NCBI RefSeq assembly: GCF_022347785.1
Contig: NZ_JAKRGA010000001.1
Span: 186,001-250,000 of the forward strand
Direction of reading: 5' to 3'
Length of the DNA stretch: 64,000 bases
DNA from: Psychrobium sp. MM17-31
Lineage (GTDB): Bacteria > Pseudomonadota > Gammaproteobacteria > Enterobacterales > Psychrobiaceae
Numbering within the stretch: the stretch's first letter is position 1; every line of letters begins with the position of its first letter. The notes under the pieces are model-generated. The model saw nothing but the letters and a program-made list of their open reading frames with translations, was not told the DNA's origin and searched no databases. Below, in pieces: positions 27,353-37,196 of this stretch. A program made the translations under genes and the position numbers.

Positions 27353-30300
27353 TTATCGATGTTTTATGCCAAAAAACATCGCGTAAAACACCGGGACATA
27401 AACGAGTGTTAGGATTGTCGCAAAACCTAATCCGAACATGATGGTTACCGCCATTGACTGGAAGAACACATCAAACAGCAATGGAATCATCCCCAAAATG
27501 GTTGTTATTGCCGCCATTGCAACAGGACGAACACGACTCGCACCAGCATTTAAAATAGCATCGATGGGGGTTAAGCCAGACTCGAGTTCAATATTGATTT
27601 GATCCAGCAACACAATGCCATTTTTAATCAGCATTCCCGTCAAAGAAAGCAGGCCTAACAAGGCCATAAAGCTAAACGGCGCTTGCATCACCAATAGGCC
27701 ACCAGCTACACCGATAATAGCCATCGGCACAGTTACCCAAATCACTAACGGCTGACGGATTGAATTAAACAAGAATACGGTGATCATAAACATGATCAAA
27801 TAGCCTAACGGCAGACCACCCATCAATGCCTTTTGTGCGTCAGTTGAGCTTTCGTACTCACCGCCCCACTCCAAGACATAACCGCGAGGCACTTCAATCG
27901 CTTCAATCACCGGACGAACTTGGTTAAATACCTGTGCCGCAGTACCATCACCAAGCACGTCGTGATCGGCTTTCACGGTAATGGTGCGCTTGCGGTCGCG
28001 GCGCATAATAATGGCATCTTCCCACTGGGTTTCAAATCCATCAACGATTTGGCTCACCGGAATATAGCGCCCTAAACTGCGGCTATAAATTTGCAGTGCA
28101 TTTAAGCTATCAACTGATAATCGTTCGTTGTCAGGTGCTCGCGCCACAATAGGTAACATTTGCGTACCATCACGATATAAACCTACTGCTTTACCTGTAT
28201 AGCTGACTAACAGCAAATCATCTAGATCCGCTTTGGTGATTCCGACACGACGAGCAGCGGCTTCATTGAAAATCGGACGAATGGTTTTACTGCGCTGACG
28301 CCAGTCGTGGCGTACATTAAATGCCGCAGGGTTATTCAATAAAATTTGTTTAGCCTGCGCCGCAAGGCCTCTGAGTACATCAGGATCTGGGCCAGAGAAA
28401 CGTACCTCGATTTTCGATTCCACTGGCGGGCCGATTTCCATCGGCTTGATTTTCGCTAGTGCATCCGGGAAGTTATCGCGTAAATAGCCCCGCAACTCTT
28501 TCATTATCACCAGCTGCTTTTCACGATCTTCCGCTCTAACAATGAGCTGTCCAAACGCCGAATAAGCTTTTTCAGGACCATAAGTCAGCATAAATCGCAA
28601 CGCGCCCTGACCAACAGTAGACGTTACCTGTTCAACGCCTTCTTGCTTCATTAAGTGCTCTGTTAGCTTTGCGATATCCTTTTGTGTTTCACGGATATCA
28701 GAGCCTTGATAGCGCCACAGATCGACATAGAACATCGGCGTATTCGATGCAGGGAAAAATGATTGTTTAACCTGACCAAAACCAATCACCGACACTACTA
28801 AAATGGCAACGATCGCAATGGCCGACAGCGCCTTAAATCGAATACAAAAATTAACGAATTTCTTATAGGCGACAAACATCGCGCCTTGATAAGGATCACT
28901 ATCCTCTTGCTCTTGCGCGCCTGCTTTTGATTTACCGAATAATAAGTTGGCAAAAAATGGCGTTAAGGTAACTGCCGTTACCCAGCTAAGCAGCAGTGAA
29001 ATCAATAGTACCCAGAACAAGCTACCGGCAAACTCGCCAGTTGCGTCTGACGACAAGCCAATTGGCGCAAAGGCAGTTACTGCGATTATAGTCGCGCCAA
29101 GTAGCGGCCACTTGGTTTGCTTAACGATATCGCTCGCTGCTTCGATGGTGGTGCGGCCTTTCTTCTTACCAATGAGGATACCTTCAGTGACAACGATGGC
29201 GTTATCCACCAACATCCCTAATGCAATAATCAACGCCCCAAGAGAAATACGCTGCAATTCAATGTCCATCAGTTTCATAAAGATGAAAGAACCGAAGACG
29301 GTAATCATCAATATCAAACCGATGAGGAAGCCACTGCGTGGTCCCATAAAGATAAGCAGCACTAAAATAACAATAGCCACAGCTTCAACGAGGCTTAAAA
29401 TAAAGCCTGAGACCGAGTTTTCAACCTCAACAGGTTGGTTATAAACCGTGTCTATCTCCAACCCCAGCGGCTTAAAATACTCGAGCTCTTCTAGACGCTG
29501 ACTCAAACGCTCGCCAACCTCAACCACATTAACACCAGAAGCAAAGGAAACGCCGATCAACAAAGCCTGTTGCTGATTGTAATAAGTAATATGGTTTGGC
29601 ACGTCATTATATTCGCGGCTGATGTTGGCAACATCGCCTAAATAAATGAGTTCACTAGCACCCGGCGCGGAAATAATCAGTGTTTCTAATTCTTTAACAT
29701 CGCTAAATTCGCCAGTAGAGTGGAAGCGAATTGATTCCTCACCCACTTTGATTTTTCCAGCGTTAGACACGGTATTTTGAGTGCGGAGCAATTCAAAAAT
29801 ATTGGCTTGCGGAATGCCAAGCGACACGAGCTTGCTACGAGATATTTCCACCACAACCATTTCTTGTTGGGTGCCAGCAACGCCAACTTTACTCACACCG
29901 TCAACGAGCACCAGTTCGCGGCGTAAAAAGTCAGAATAATCTTTCAGCTCTTCGTTACTGTAACCCTGCCCAGTTAACGCCAGCATTACCCCAAATACAT
30001 CACCAAAATCATCTTTAACTTGCGGGGTATTCACACCTTGTGGAAAGTTACCTGCTAAATCATTAACTTTACGACGTACTTCATCCCAAATCTGACGTAG
30101 CTCTTGCTTACGGTAAGTTCCTTTCATCTCAACGATGATTTGTGACATGCCCGGCGTAGAAATTGAGCGGATTTTTTTAATCGACGGCAGTTGCTGCAGG
30201 GCATTTTCAATCGGATAACTGACCTCTTCTTCTACCTGCAGCGGGCTAGCGCCGGGGTAAGTGGTAATTATCATCGCTTCTTTGATAGTAAATTCAGGAT

Positions 30301-30409
30301 CTTCCAAGCGTCCTAAATCGGTATAGGAAATGACGCCGCCAATTAACAGCAGCGCGGCAAACATCCAGCTAATTACCGAATTTTTAATCGAGAGTTTTGC
30401 AATATCCAT
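27353..30409 (-). CDS. RND efflux transporter permease (second system)
   Basis: 1018-aa 12-TM exporter, distinct from the first one. The N-terminus MDIAKLSIKNSVISWMFAALLLIGGVISY and LEDPEFTIKEAMIITTYPGAS are typical of a different RND branch. The TM4 relay reads GMLVDNAIVVTEG, with one Asp and one Asn where AcrB has two Asp, which is common in that branch. Start overlaps the adaptor stop (TAATG). The divergent LysR gene at 31621 is the likely regulator of this operon. Substrate unknown. Confidence 0.92.
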   Translation of the reverse strand: MDIAKLSIKNSVISWMFAALLLIGGVISYTDLGRLEDPEFTIKEAMIITTYPGASPLQVEEEVSYPIENALQQLPSIKKIRSISTPGMSQIIVEMKGTYRKQELRQIWDEVRRKVNDLAGNFPQGVNTPQVKDDFGDVFGVMLALTGQGYSNEELKDYSDFLRRELVLVDGVSKVGVAGTQQEMVVVEISRSKLVSLGIPQANIFELLRTQNTVSNAGKIKVGEESIRFHSTGEFSDVKELETLIISAPGASELIYLGDVANISREYNDVPNHITYYNQQQALLIGVSFASGVNVVEVGERLSQRLEELEYFKPLGLEIDTVYNQPVEVENSVSGFILSLVEAVAIVILVLLIFMGPRSGFLIGLILMITVFGSFIFMKLMDIELQRISLGALIIALGMLVDNAIVVTEGILIGKKKGRTTIEAASDIVKQTKWPLLGATIIAVTAFAPIGLSSDATGEFAGSLFWVLLISLLLSWVTAVTLTPFFANLLFGKSKAGAQEQEDSDPYQGAMFVAYKKFVNFCIRFKALSAIAIVAILVVSVIGFGQVKQSFFPASNTPMFYVDLWRYQGSDIRETQKDIAKLTEHLMKQEGVEQVTSTVGQGALRFMLTYGPEKAYSAFGQLIVRAEDREKQLVIMKELRGYLRDNFPDALAKIKPMEIGPPVESKIEVRFSGPDPDVLRGLAAQAKQILLNNPAAFNVRHDWRQRSKTIRPIFNEAAARRVGITKADLDDLLLVSYTGKAVGLYRDGTQMLPIVARAPDNERLSVDSLNALQIYSRSLGRYIPVSQIVDGFETQWEDAIIMRRDRKRTITVKADHDVLGDGTAAQVFNQVRPVIEAIEVPRGYVLEWGGEYESSTDAQKALMGGLPLGYLIMFMITVFLFNSIRQPLVIWVTVPMAIIGVAGGLLVMQAPFSFMALLGLLSLTGMLIKNGIVLLDQINIELESGLTPIDAILNAGASRVRPVAMAAITTILGMIPLLFDVFFQSMAVTIMFGLGFATILTLVYVPVFYAMFFGIKHR

Positions 30410-31506
30410 TATAGGCCTCGCTCACGAGACCATGCGCGCACTTCATCACCTTCAGATAAATAATGAGTACCTGCAGCAACTATTTTTTCATCGCCTGCCA
30501 AACCGCTTTTAATGACAATACCATCACCAGTCAGCGTGCCCACTTCGACTCCTCGGCGACTTACTTTCATGTCATCACTTACCACCCACACGTAACGTAC
30601 TTTATCTTTGCTTTGCTTATCATCGGCCGCAAATACTGCTGATACTGGCACCACAATTTGGTTGTAATCGCGCTTAGTCACTTGCGCTAAATCGGCATAC
30701 AGCGTGCCAGACATCCCTGGCAAAATATTGTCTTGCTCGGTCAACTTTAAGGTAAATACAACTTTGAATGTGCGAGTTGCCGCATCGGCCTGCGCGTCCC
30801 ATTCTTTTACTGTTACCTTAAACTCTTTATTAGGTAATGAGTCAAAGACCACCGTTGGTGAATAGCCTGAATCTTTATTAACCACGGCCACCAATCGCTC
30901 AGGAAGCTGAATCGAAACATCAACGCTGTCAACATTTTGCATATTCAAAATGACCTGCTGCGCTTGTACGTTCTGCAGATTTTCGGTAAATACTTTAGCG
31001 ACTACGCCATCATAAGGAGCATATAGGGAGGTATATTCCAATGCCGTTTTCGCGCTATTAAGATTTGCTTGTGCAACAAGCAAGTTAGCCTTTGCCTCGT
31101 CGAACTGCGCCTGAGAAGCAAGTTTACGATCGAGCAACTGCTTAGCGCGCTCGTAGTGTGATTTAGCAAGAGCGTGGCGCGCTTTGCGATCATTAAGCTG
31201 AATTTTAAAGTCGCGATCATCGAGTTTCGCCAATAACTGACCTTTTGACACGCGATTACCCGCTTTAACCGCAAACTGCGCTAATTCACCACTGACACGA
31301 AATGCAAGATGGCTGTCTTTATTGGGTTCTACTTGCGCAGGAAATTGACGAATAGTGCCTTGAGACAAGCCTCCAACATCAACAATTTTTACCATAGGCG
31401 GGAAACTGACAGCTTGAGGCGCTTCTTCTTTGCCACATGCGGATAACAACAAGGTAGAGATTAAAGCCACCGCAAAAGACTTGCGATTAGAGAGCGGGCT
31501 AAACAT
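30409..31506 (-). CDS. RND efflux periplasmic adaptor, lipoprotein type
   Basis: 365-aa membrane fusion protein. The signal peptide ends in a good lipobox LLSAC with Cys24 followed by GKEE, so it is anchored by lipid rather than by a membrane helix. The hairpin region reads HALAKSHYERAKQLLDRKLASQAQFDEAKANL, flanked by the lipoyl halves (FRVSGELAQFAVKAGNRVSKGQLLAKLDD; APYDGVVAKVF). Beta-barrel and membrane-proximal domains follow. Couples to the 1018-aa permease downstream. Confidence 0.92.
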   Translation of the reverse strand: MFSPLSNRKSFAVALISTLLLSACGKEEAPQAVSFPPMVKIVDVGGLSQGTIRQFPAQVEPNKDSHLAFRVSGELAQFAVKAGNRVSKGQLLAKLDDRDFKIQLNDRKARHALAKSHYERAKQLLDRKLASQAQFDEAKANLLVAQANLNSAKTALEYTSLYAPYDGVVAKVFTENLQNVQAQQVILNMQNVDSVDVSIQLPERLVAVVNKDSGYSPTVVFDSLPNKEFKVTVKEWDAQADAATRTFKVVFTLKLTEQDNILPGMSGTLYADLAQVTKRDYNQIVVPVSAVFAADDKQSKDKVRYVWVVSDDMKVSRRGVEVGTLTGDGIVIKSGLAGDEKIVAAGTHYLSEGDEVRAWSRERGL

Positions 31507-31589
31507 GAAAAAATCCTAATAATTAGACGACAGTAAACAATAGTAACTTGCTTGAGAATACAAAAAAATTTATATAAAGTTATCGACAC

Positions 31590-31606
31590 TATAAATTAAA
31601 TTTATA
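31590..31606. promoter_or_regulatory. Candidate LysR-type operator
   Basis: Perfect 17-bp palindrome TATAAATTAAATTTATA, 14 bp upstream of the LysR gene start, in the 114-bp region shared with the divergent efflux operon. It contains the T-N11-A pattern typical of LysR-family binding sites. AT-rich context makes chance more likely than for a GC-rich palindrome. Confidence 0.45.
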
Positions 31607-31620
31607 CAAAGCTAATTCTA

Positions 31621-32508
31621 ATGACCCTAGAACAATTAAAAGCTCTGCAAAAAGTTGTAGAGTTAGGCACGATTCAAGCCGCGGCAGATGCGCTACATAA
31701 AACACAGCCCGCGTTATCTATGGCAATTAAAAAACTCGAGCAACAATATGGTTTTGCATTATTAGATCGTTCTAAATATCGCTTAACATTAACCCCACAA
31801 GGCAAAGTTTTCTATCGCCAAGCAAAATCATTACTGCTCGGCGCTGAACAATTAGAGTCTGTAGGTAAACATCTAGCACAGGGCCATGAAGCCGTGTTTC
31901 GCGTTGGCTATGATCCATTGTGTGATAGTCAGTTTATTATCGACATACTGGCAAAATTCCAAACACAATTTCCCACCACCAGCTTTGAACTAATCGCTGG
32001 CTCGCGATTTTCGTCACTCGAACAACTTAATAACGATGAGGTAGATATTACGTTCGGCGCGTGGTTTCACCTTTTCCACGGTATCGGAGATTATCTAACT
32101 TTACCTGTTGAAGAATTTGAAATCGTGGTTGTCGCTGCGCCATCTTATCTAAAAGATAAAACAATTGAGAGAATTACGGATTTGTATCACCACCCCAGTG
32201 TTACCTTAATTGAAAGTAATTTTAGCTTTGACAGTGAACAGCTTGGTGCCCATTCAGCTAAACCACTTATCAAAACCCGCGATGCACAAACTCTAAAAGC
32301 CATGTTGGTTGCTGGTATGGGAATAGGATTTGTGCCCAAGTCTCGTATTAAACACGAATTACTCAACGGCCAACTACAACAAATCGCTCTGGCGGATTTC
32401 GAAAAGAGCTTGATTGGGGAAATCAGAGCCATCATAAAAGAGGACAAAGTATTAGGTCCAGTTGGCCAACAATTTTGGCAGGAGATAAAGAAATTATCTA
32501 ATAGTTAA
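31621..32508 (+). CDS. LysR family transcriptional regulator
   Basis: 295 aa. N-terminal winged helix-turn-helix (residues 2-62: LEQLKALQKVVELGTIQAAADALHKTQPALSMAIKKLE) and a C-terminal periplasmic-binding-like effector domain (~90-290). Divergent from the adaptor-permease operon, with a palindrome next to its own start, the classical layout for a LysR protein controlling its neighbour and itself. The inducer is unknown. Confidence 0.93.
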   Translation: MTLEQLKALQKVVELGTIQAAADALHKTQPALSMAIKKLEQQYGFALLDRSKYRLTLTPQGKVFYRQAKSLLLGAEQLESVGKHLAQGHEAVFRVGYDPLCDSQFIIDILAKFQTQFPTTSFELIAGSRFSSLEQLNNDEVDITFGAWFHLFHGIGDYLTLPVEEFEIVVVAAPSYLKDKTIERITDLYHHPSVTLIESNFSFDSEQLGAHSAKPLIKTRDAQTLKAMLVAGMGIGFVPKSRIKHELLNGQLQQIALADFEKSLIGEIRAIIKEDKVLGPVGQQFWQEIKKLSNS

Positions 32509-32568
32509 GTTTGAATTCAGTTTACAACGTTATGATGAATCCATAACGTCGCTCACTGGAGAGTAAAT

Positions 32569-33075
32569 ATGACAAATCTAATGACAAAATTATCTATTAC
32601 CGGTTTGATTTCAACGTCACTGTTATTATCACCAATGGCCTTCGCGGGGCATAGCGTTAATCATCATAGCAATTACAACAAGCACCATAAAAAACATTAC
32701 AATTCGTACAAACGTCATCATCACAAAGTGAAACATCACCATAAATTGCGTCACAAACATCGTCACCACCATCGCCACAGTCACACTGGCGCAGTAGTCG
32801 GTGGCATTATAGGCGGTGTTGTTATCGGCAGCATCTTAGCGGATGCCAATGCGAGTACTCATGTAACAACAACTTATTCAAAGCCGTATTATCACCATGG
32901 TTACCGTACAACAGTTTATCAACCACCTGTTGCTGTTAATAAAACCATTATTGTTAACAATACGCCAACGCAAACTTATCGCGTTTTAAATGGTACAGAC
33001 TGTTACTTGGTTAACTACAACAACCAAGGGAATGAAGTATTAACCCAGGTTCCAGGTGTTAACTGTGGCTTCTAG
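32569..33075 (+). CDS. Histidine-rich exported protein with glycine zipper, 168 aa
   Basis: A signal peptide ending PMAFA before GHSVNHH is followed by an extremely His/Lys-rich block (about residues 29-75, with runs such as HHHKVKHHHKLRHKHRHHHRH). Then comes a Gly-zipper helix (GAVVGGIIGGVVIGSILAD, ~78-96) and a Tyr/Val/Thr-rich beta tail with two Cys (DCYLVNY; VNCGF). Inference: a periplasmic or outer-membrane protein that binds metal through the His block. RcnB-like proteins show a similar build, but I cannot assign that family. Ribosome site GGAGAG precedes the start; a terminator follows. Confidence 0.8.
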   Translation: MTNLMTKLSITGLISTSLLLSPMAFAGHSVNHHSNYNKHHKKHYNSYKRHHHKVKHHHKLRHKHRHHHRHSHTGAVVGGIIGGVVIGSILADANASTHVTTTYSKPYYHHGYRTTVYQPPVAVNKTIIVNNTPTQTYRVLNGTDCYLVNYNNQGNEVLTQVPGVNCGF

Positions 33076-33098
33076 CATGGCATAATATTTACTCACTG

Positions 33099-33126
33099 GC
33101 GCTGTAATTTTTACAGCGCTTTTTTT
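33099..33126 (+). terminator. Terminator of the His-rich gene
   Basis: GCGCTGTAA/TTACAGCGC stem with a TTT loop, followed by seven Ts. Confidence 0.92.
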
Positions 33127-33167
33127 ATGCCTTTACGACTGTTGCACTACTGTTTCAGTCATAGGTG

Positions 33168-36059
33168 TTAAGTCACAGGCTCTGTCAGCATGAGGCGGCG
33201 CCAAATGTTACTCACCTGCTCACGTTGCTCGGCAAACTCTTTTTCATCCGTCTGATTCTTTAAATCATTTAACACCAAACGATGACCTTTATGGCGATAA
33301 TCTTGATAAGCTTGACTAAGGATTTGTTGCTCTTGCTCGCTGATCAAATTGACAGCCAAGGCCTGTTCAAAGATCCGCACATTATCGCTATAGCGGGTCA
33401 AATTGGCAAATTGCTCGCTGTACCCTAACACTAAAAACTGCGCAATAAACTCAATATCAGCAATGCCGCCGTTGTCTTGCTTTAAATCGAAAATCTCATC
33501 ATTGCCTTGAGTTAGGTGGTCACGCATTTTCACGCGCATTTTGGCTACTTCACCTTGTAACTCCGCTCTATCGCGTACTTGGCATAAAATTCCTTCACGG
33601 ATTTCGTTAAACCGATCATTGAGCCAGTGTGAGCCACAAACCACGCGAGTTCTTACCAATGCTTGATGTTCCCACACCCAAGCTTCTTGCTCTTGATAAT
33701 CTACAAACGACTCGATATGGGTCACCATCAAGCCCTTACTGCCAGAGGGCCTCAAACGCATATCCAGTTCATATAAAATGCCTGATACGGTGCGCGTATT
33801 AAATAAGTGCAAAATACGCTGGGCAAACTTGAGATAAAAATGGGCGCTATCGATTTGCTTGTCACCATCAGTATAGGTACCGCTCTTACCACTGTGTACA
33901 AATACTAAATCTAGATCTGAGCCATAGCCCAGCTCATAGCCGCCCATTTTACCGTACCCAATGACCGCAAAACCTTTGTCATCGCCGTCAAATTGCGGTG
34001 TGCCATAGCGCTGGATTAATTGCTGCCACGCAATGTTAATCACGTGTTCAACCACACTTTGCGCAAGCGCGGTAAGATGATCACTCACCTTCATTAATTC
34101 CATTGCCCCCGTCACATCAGCGGCGGCTATTCGCAATTGTTGGCACTGTTTATATTGACGAAGCCCTTCCATCACCTGCTCCATATCATCAGTGGGAATG
34201 CGCATTAAATATTGGTGAAGCTGTGCACTGTACTCATCAAGCGGTGTTGGACTGTATAGCGATTTAGGATCAAGTAATTCATCGAGTAAAATAGGATGCA
34301 GCGTTAATTGCTCACTGATCCAATCACTGGCCTGACACAAGGTCACCAACTGCTTTAACGCCCCAGGGTTTTCAAGCAACAATTCAATATAAGCGGTTCG
34401 GGTAGCAATAGTTTTTAAAATGTTAGCGATTTTTCTAAACAGATCGCTAGCATTTGTCTCGTTAATTAATTGCATTACTAGTAGTGGCAATAACTTGGTC
34501 ATTGCCTCTTGACCACGCTCACCAACTCGGCGTTTTGATAGCTCGTTTTTAAGGGCGATAATTTCATTAAATAATGCTTGCGGTTTTTGACACCCGAGTT
34601 CAAATAAAATGGACTCGCCATCAAAGTCTTCATCCGCGCTGCAGACAACAGTAAGTAATTCATGCTCCTTACTTTCAGTCCCGTCATCTTCGTCTTCTTG
34701 GCCAATGACATTACTAAACTGTTGCTCGACGACGTTCATGTGACCTTTGAGAGTGTCTCGAAATGATGTTTCATCTGGCTCACCACACACCCATAGCAGG
34801 CGCGTCCAATCAAGCTCATTGTCCGGGAGCGTTTGAGTTTGTTTATCACCAATTTGTTGCAGCGTCTGCTCACACAAACGCAAATACAAATAGCTTTCTC
34901 GCAATTGCTCACACTCATTTTTGTCAATAATTTCCAATGCCTGAAGGCGGGATAAAATCACCAATAATGACTGATTTTGCAATTGAGGCTCTCGCCCACC
35001 GCGGATCATTTGAAAGACTTGAACAATAAATTCCACTTCACGAATGCCACCACTGCCCAGCTTGATATTGTCGACTAAGCCACGACGGCGAACTTCATGA
35101 CTAATCATCAGCTTCATCTTTCGCAGTGATTCGATGGCACTAAAATCAATGTAGCGTCTAAACATGAAAGGTCGAATTAAGCGTTTTAGCTCTTCTGCGT
35201 ATTCGCCATCATTGCCAAGAATTCGCGATTTAACCATCGCGTAGCGCTCCCAATCTCGGCCTTGTGATTGATAGTAATCTTCCATTGCTGCGAAACTCGC
35301 TACCAAAGGACCTGAATTGCCAAATGGGCGTAAACGCATATCCACTCGATACACAAAGCCATCAACTGTAATTTTGTCTAAGGCATTGACTAGCTTTTGC
35401 GCAAGTTTAACGAAATATTGCTGATTATCAGTGCTGCGGCGACCGCCTTGTGTTTCGCCGTGATTTGGAAAGGTAAAAATAAGATCGATGTCTGATGAGA
35501 AATTTAGTTCATGGCCACCGAGCTTGCCCATGCCAAGCACCATTAATGGTTGAACATTGCCCTTACTGTCTGTGGGCAGTCCCCATGTGCTCTCAAGTAA
35601 TTTACTGAGCGCATCGCGTGCGCCAATAATCAATATTTCAGCGAGCTCTGACACATCGATTAGCGATTGAGTGATAGGCGCAAACTTTCCCATATCCCGC
35701 CATGCGATGACGATCTGAAAGAAATTACGTACGTCCCTGAGGCATTTTTCAAGCTGTGCTTCAGTAGTAACCTGTGCCACCAAGGCATTAAATCGCTCTT
35801 CAATCTTTGGCTTAAGCGCCGGAGCAATTAATAAATCGTCTGCAATGATGTCATCAAGCCAATTTGGGTGTTTACATAGTTGGGCATGAGCAAAATCACT
35901 GACTGCTAAAAATTCACCTAACTGTTCTAATTGAACTGAATTAATACTGGTAATGTCGTTTTTATAGGCTAATTTATAGTCTTCTAGACGCTGCTGTTTT
36001 AATAATAATAATTGAGAAGGCAAAGAGTTAGTGTTATTCGCGGTCATTATTGATAACAT
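33168..36059 (-). CDS. glnE: Bifunctional glutamine synthetase adenylyltransferase/adenylyl-removing enzyme
   Basis: 963 aa. Adenylylates and deadenylylates glutamine synthetase in response to PII and glutamine. Two nucleotidyltransferase domains are visible: the N-terminal one with GMGKLGGHELNFSSDIDLIF and the C-terminal one with GYGKMGGYELGYGSDLDLVF. Each is followed by the paired helical domain (RLRPFGNSGPLVAS; RLRPSGSKGLMVTH). ATG at 36059 or 36047 are both possible starts. In E. coli glnE is next to ygiF; here a 6.4-kb plus-strand cluster lies between the two. Confidence 0.97.
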   Translation of the reverse strand: MLSIMTANNTNSLPSQLLLLKQQRLEDYKLAYKNDITSINSVQLEQLGEFLAVSDFAHAQLCKHPNWLDDIIADDLLIAPALKPKIEERFNALVAQVTTEAQLEKCLRDVRNFFQIVIAWRDMGKFAPITQSLIDVSELAEILIIGARDALSKLLESTWGLPTDSKGNVQPLMVLGMGKLGGHELNFSSDIDLIFTFPNHGETQGGRRSTDNQQYFVKLAQKLVNALDKITVDGFVYRVDMRLRPFGNSGPLVASFAAMEDYYQSQGRDWERYAMVKSRILGNDGEYAEELKRLIRPFMFRRYIDFSAIESLRKMKLMISHEVRRRGLVDNIKLGSGGIREVEFIVQVFQMIRGGREPQLQNQSLLVILSRLQALEIIDKNECEQLRESYLYLRLCEQTLQQIGDKQTQTLPDNELDWTRLLWVCGEPDETSFRDTLKGHMNVVEQQFSNVIGQEDEDDGTESKEHELLTVVCSADEDFDGESILFELGCQKPQALFNEIIALKNELSKRRVGERGQEAMTKLLPLLVMQLINETNASDLFRKIANILKTIATRTAYIELLLENPGALKQLVTLCQASDWISEQLTLHPILLDELLDPKSLYSPTPLDEYSAQLHQYLMRIPTDDMEQVMEGLRQYKQCQQLRIAAADVTGAMELMKVSDHLTALAQSVVEHVINIAWQQLIQRYGTPQFDGDDKGFAVIGYGKMGGYELGYGSDLDLVFVHSGKSGTYTDGDKQIDSAHFYLKFAQRILHLFNTRTVSGILYELDMRLRPSGSKGLMVTHIESFVDYQEQEAWVWEHQALVRTRVVCGSHWLNDRFNEIREGILCQVRDRAELQGEVAKMRVKMRDHLTQGNDEIFDLKQDNGGIADIEFIAQFLVLGYSEQFANLTRYSDNVRIFEQALAVNLISEQEQQILSQAYQDYRHKGHRLVLNDLKNQTDEKEFAEQREQVSNIWRRLMLTEPVT

Positions 36060-36101
36060 CCATTGGTCTAAAAATTAGTTGTCGCACATAGTTATTTTTG
36101 G

Positions 36102-36130
36102 TGGACATATTATGTCACATCGTATACAAC
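36102..36130 (+). promoter_or_regulatory. Candidate promoter of the lipoprotein-DUF350 operon
   Basis: TGGACA (36102-36107) as -35, 17-nt spacer, TACAAC (36125-36130) as -10; an overlapping TATACA is an alternative. Both boxes are imperfect. The -35 overlaps the operator palindrome at 36104-36116, the same layout as at 39932. Confidence 0.45.
36104..36116. promoter_or_regulatory. Operator palindrome GACATATTATGTC (copy 1)
   Basis: Perfect 6-bp arms GACATA/TATGTC around one T. Found again at 39934-39946 (identical) and 39970-39982 (central A). I saw no other copy in the window. It overlaps a -35-like box upstream of the lipoprotein gene, so binding would be expected to repress. Confidence 0.7.
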
Positions 36131-36216
36131 TAATGTTGCACACGCTGCATCACCTATTTCAGTTAAATGCAGTGTGAAACTGAATGAATCGTTACCATAT
36201 CATTGAAGAGGTTCAT

Positions 36217-37182
36217 ATGGCAGGTAAGCCTTTAAAAATAATGTTAATGCTGGTGTTTTTCGCATTGCTCGGTGGGTGTTCAGATCCCCTCGATGATGCC
36301 ATCGCCAATTTAACACAAACCAATAATAATAAACTTAAGACGTTAGAACGACAGCTTGATGATAAGCAAGTACGCAATGCCGTCTTAATTAGTGAATATG
36401 GCAAGCTCCTGGAGCAATCTCGTCCAGAGCTAGCGCCATTGATAAAAAACCTGGTGCGAGATGCCACGACTCAAGGCGCAATGTATCAAGGCTTGGCCAA
36501 CCGAGTTAAAGATTCGCAGGTTGCTAGTAACTTTGTTACCAAAGACGAGCAAGCGCAAGAGATGACTAATCTCGGTGAAGCACTTAACCCCGTGTTATTT
36601 AATGACGCGTTAAGTGATGTAGTGAACGTGCTCGCCGATATGTCTAATGGTGCATTGGCTCGCGTTAATGCACTTAGTCAAGCCCAAAGCCAGCAAGCCA
36701 ATGGCAGTGAAGACTTCGGTGTAGGTTCTCAGCTAGTAGGCAATCCTAATTACGGCACTTGGAACACCAATAGCAATGGCATGTCATTCTGGGAATGGTA
36801 TGGCATGTATGCGCTAATTTCTAATATCACCAGTCCTATTTCTTATGATCGCTGGGGTCGTTACCGCGGCTACAGCTATTACAACGATTACGGGCGATAC
36901 CGCTACAGCTCACCAAAGCAGCGTAAAAAGCACCGCGATGTTTGGAATAAAACCTCGAAGAAATTTAGTACTGGCTCGCACTACTCTACCCCTTACTCGA
37001 AATCACGCGTGGGTAGCAGCAGATTATCACGTCAAAGTACCCAAGCTAAAACTGCTGCAGGTAAAGGCTTTAGCAGCAACAATCGCTTTAAGCAGACGCG
37101 TTCGCGCTCTAGCTATGCAAATAATTCAAGTTTTAGAAATAGCCGCAGCACAACTTCTCGTGGCTCACGCCGCGGCAAATAA
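36217..37182 (+). CDS. Lipoprotein with low-complexity Tyr/Arg/Ser C-terminus, 321 aa
   Basis: Start chosen at ATG 36217 (MAGKPLKIMLMLVF), behind GAAGAGG, because the lipobox LLGGC then lies at residue 21; the longer frame from 36184 would bury it. The mature N-terminal half (~25-180) is helical (LTQTNNNKLKTLERQLDDKQV). A segment around WEWYGMYALISNI may contact the membrane. The last ~110 residues are basic and low-complexity (RYRGYSYYNDYGRYRYSS, then many Ser/Arg). Heads a cluster with DUF350, PspA and a K+ channel, and is 14 bp from the DUF350 gene. Function unknown; possibly the counterpart of the lipoprotein-like YjfM in E. coli, by position only. Confidence 0.75.
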   Translation: MAGKPLKIMLMLVFFALLGGCSDPLDDAIANLTQTNNNKLKTLERQLDDKQVRNAVLISEYGKLLEQSRPELAPLIKNLVRDATTQGAMYQGLANRVKDSQVASNFVTKDEQAQEMTNLGEALNPVLFNDALSDVVNVLADMSNGALARVNALSQAQSQQANGSEDFGVGSQLVGNPNYGTWNTNSNGMSFWEWYGMYALISNITSPISYDRWGRYRGYSYYNDYGRYRYSSPKQRKKHRDVWNKTSKKFSTGSHYSTPYSKSRVGSSRLSRQSTQAKTAAGKGFSSNNRFKQTRSRSSYANNSSFRNSRSTTSRGSRRGK

Positions 37183-37196
37183 TAGGATTGATAACC

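Noticed and set aside
28947-29444. 165-aa plus-strand ORF
   Set aside because: Antisense to a strongly supported RND permease gene, without its own ribosome site.
27353-30409. Loss of the second Asp in TM4 as a sign of an inactive pump
   Set aside because: VDNAIVV is common in functional members of this RND branch.
32687-32787. Repetitive CAT/CAC-rich tract as a possible DNA repeat array
   Set aside because: It is explained by the His-rich coding sequence in frame; units are irregular and there are no spacers.
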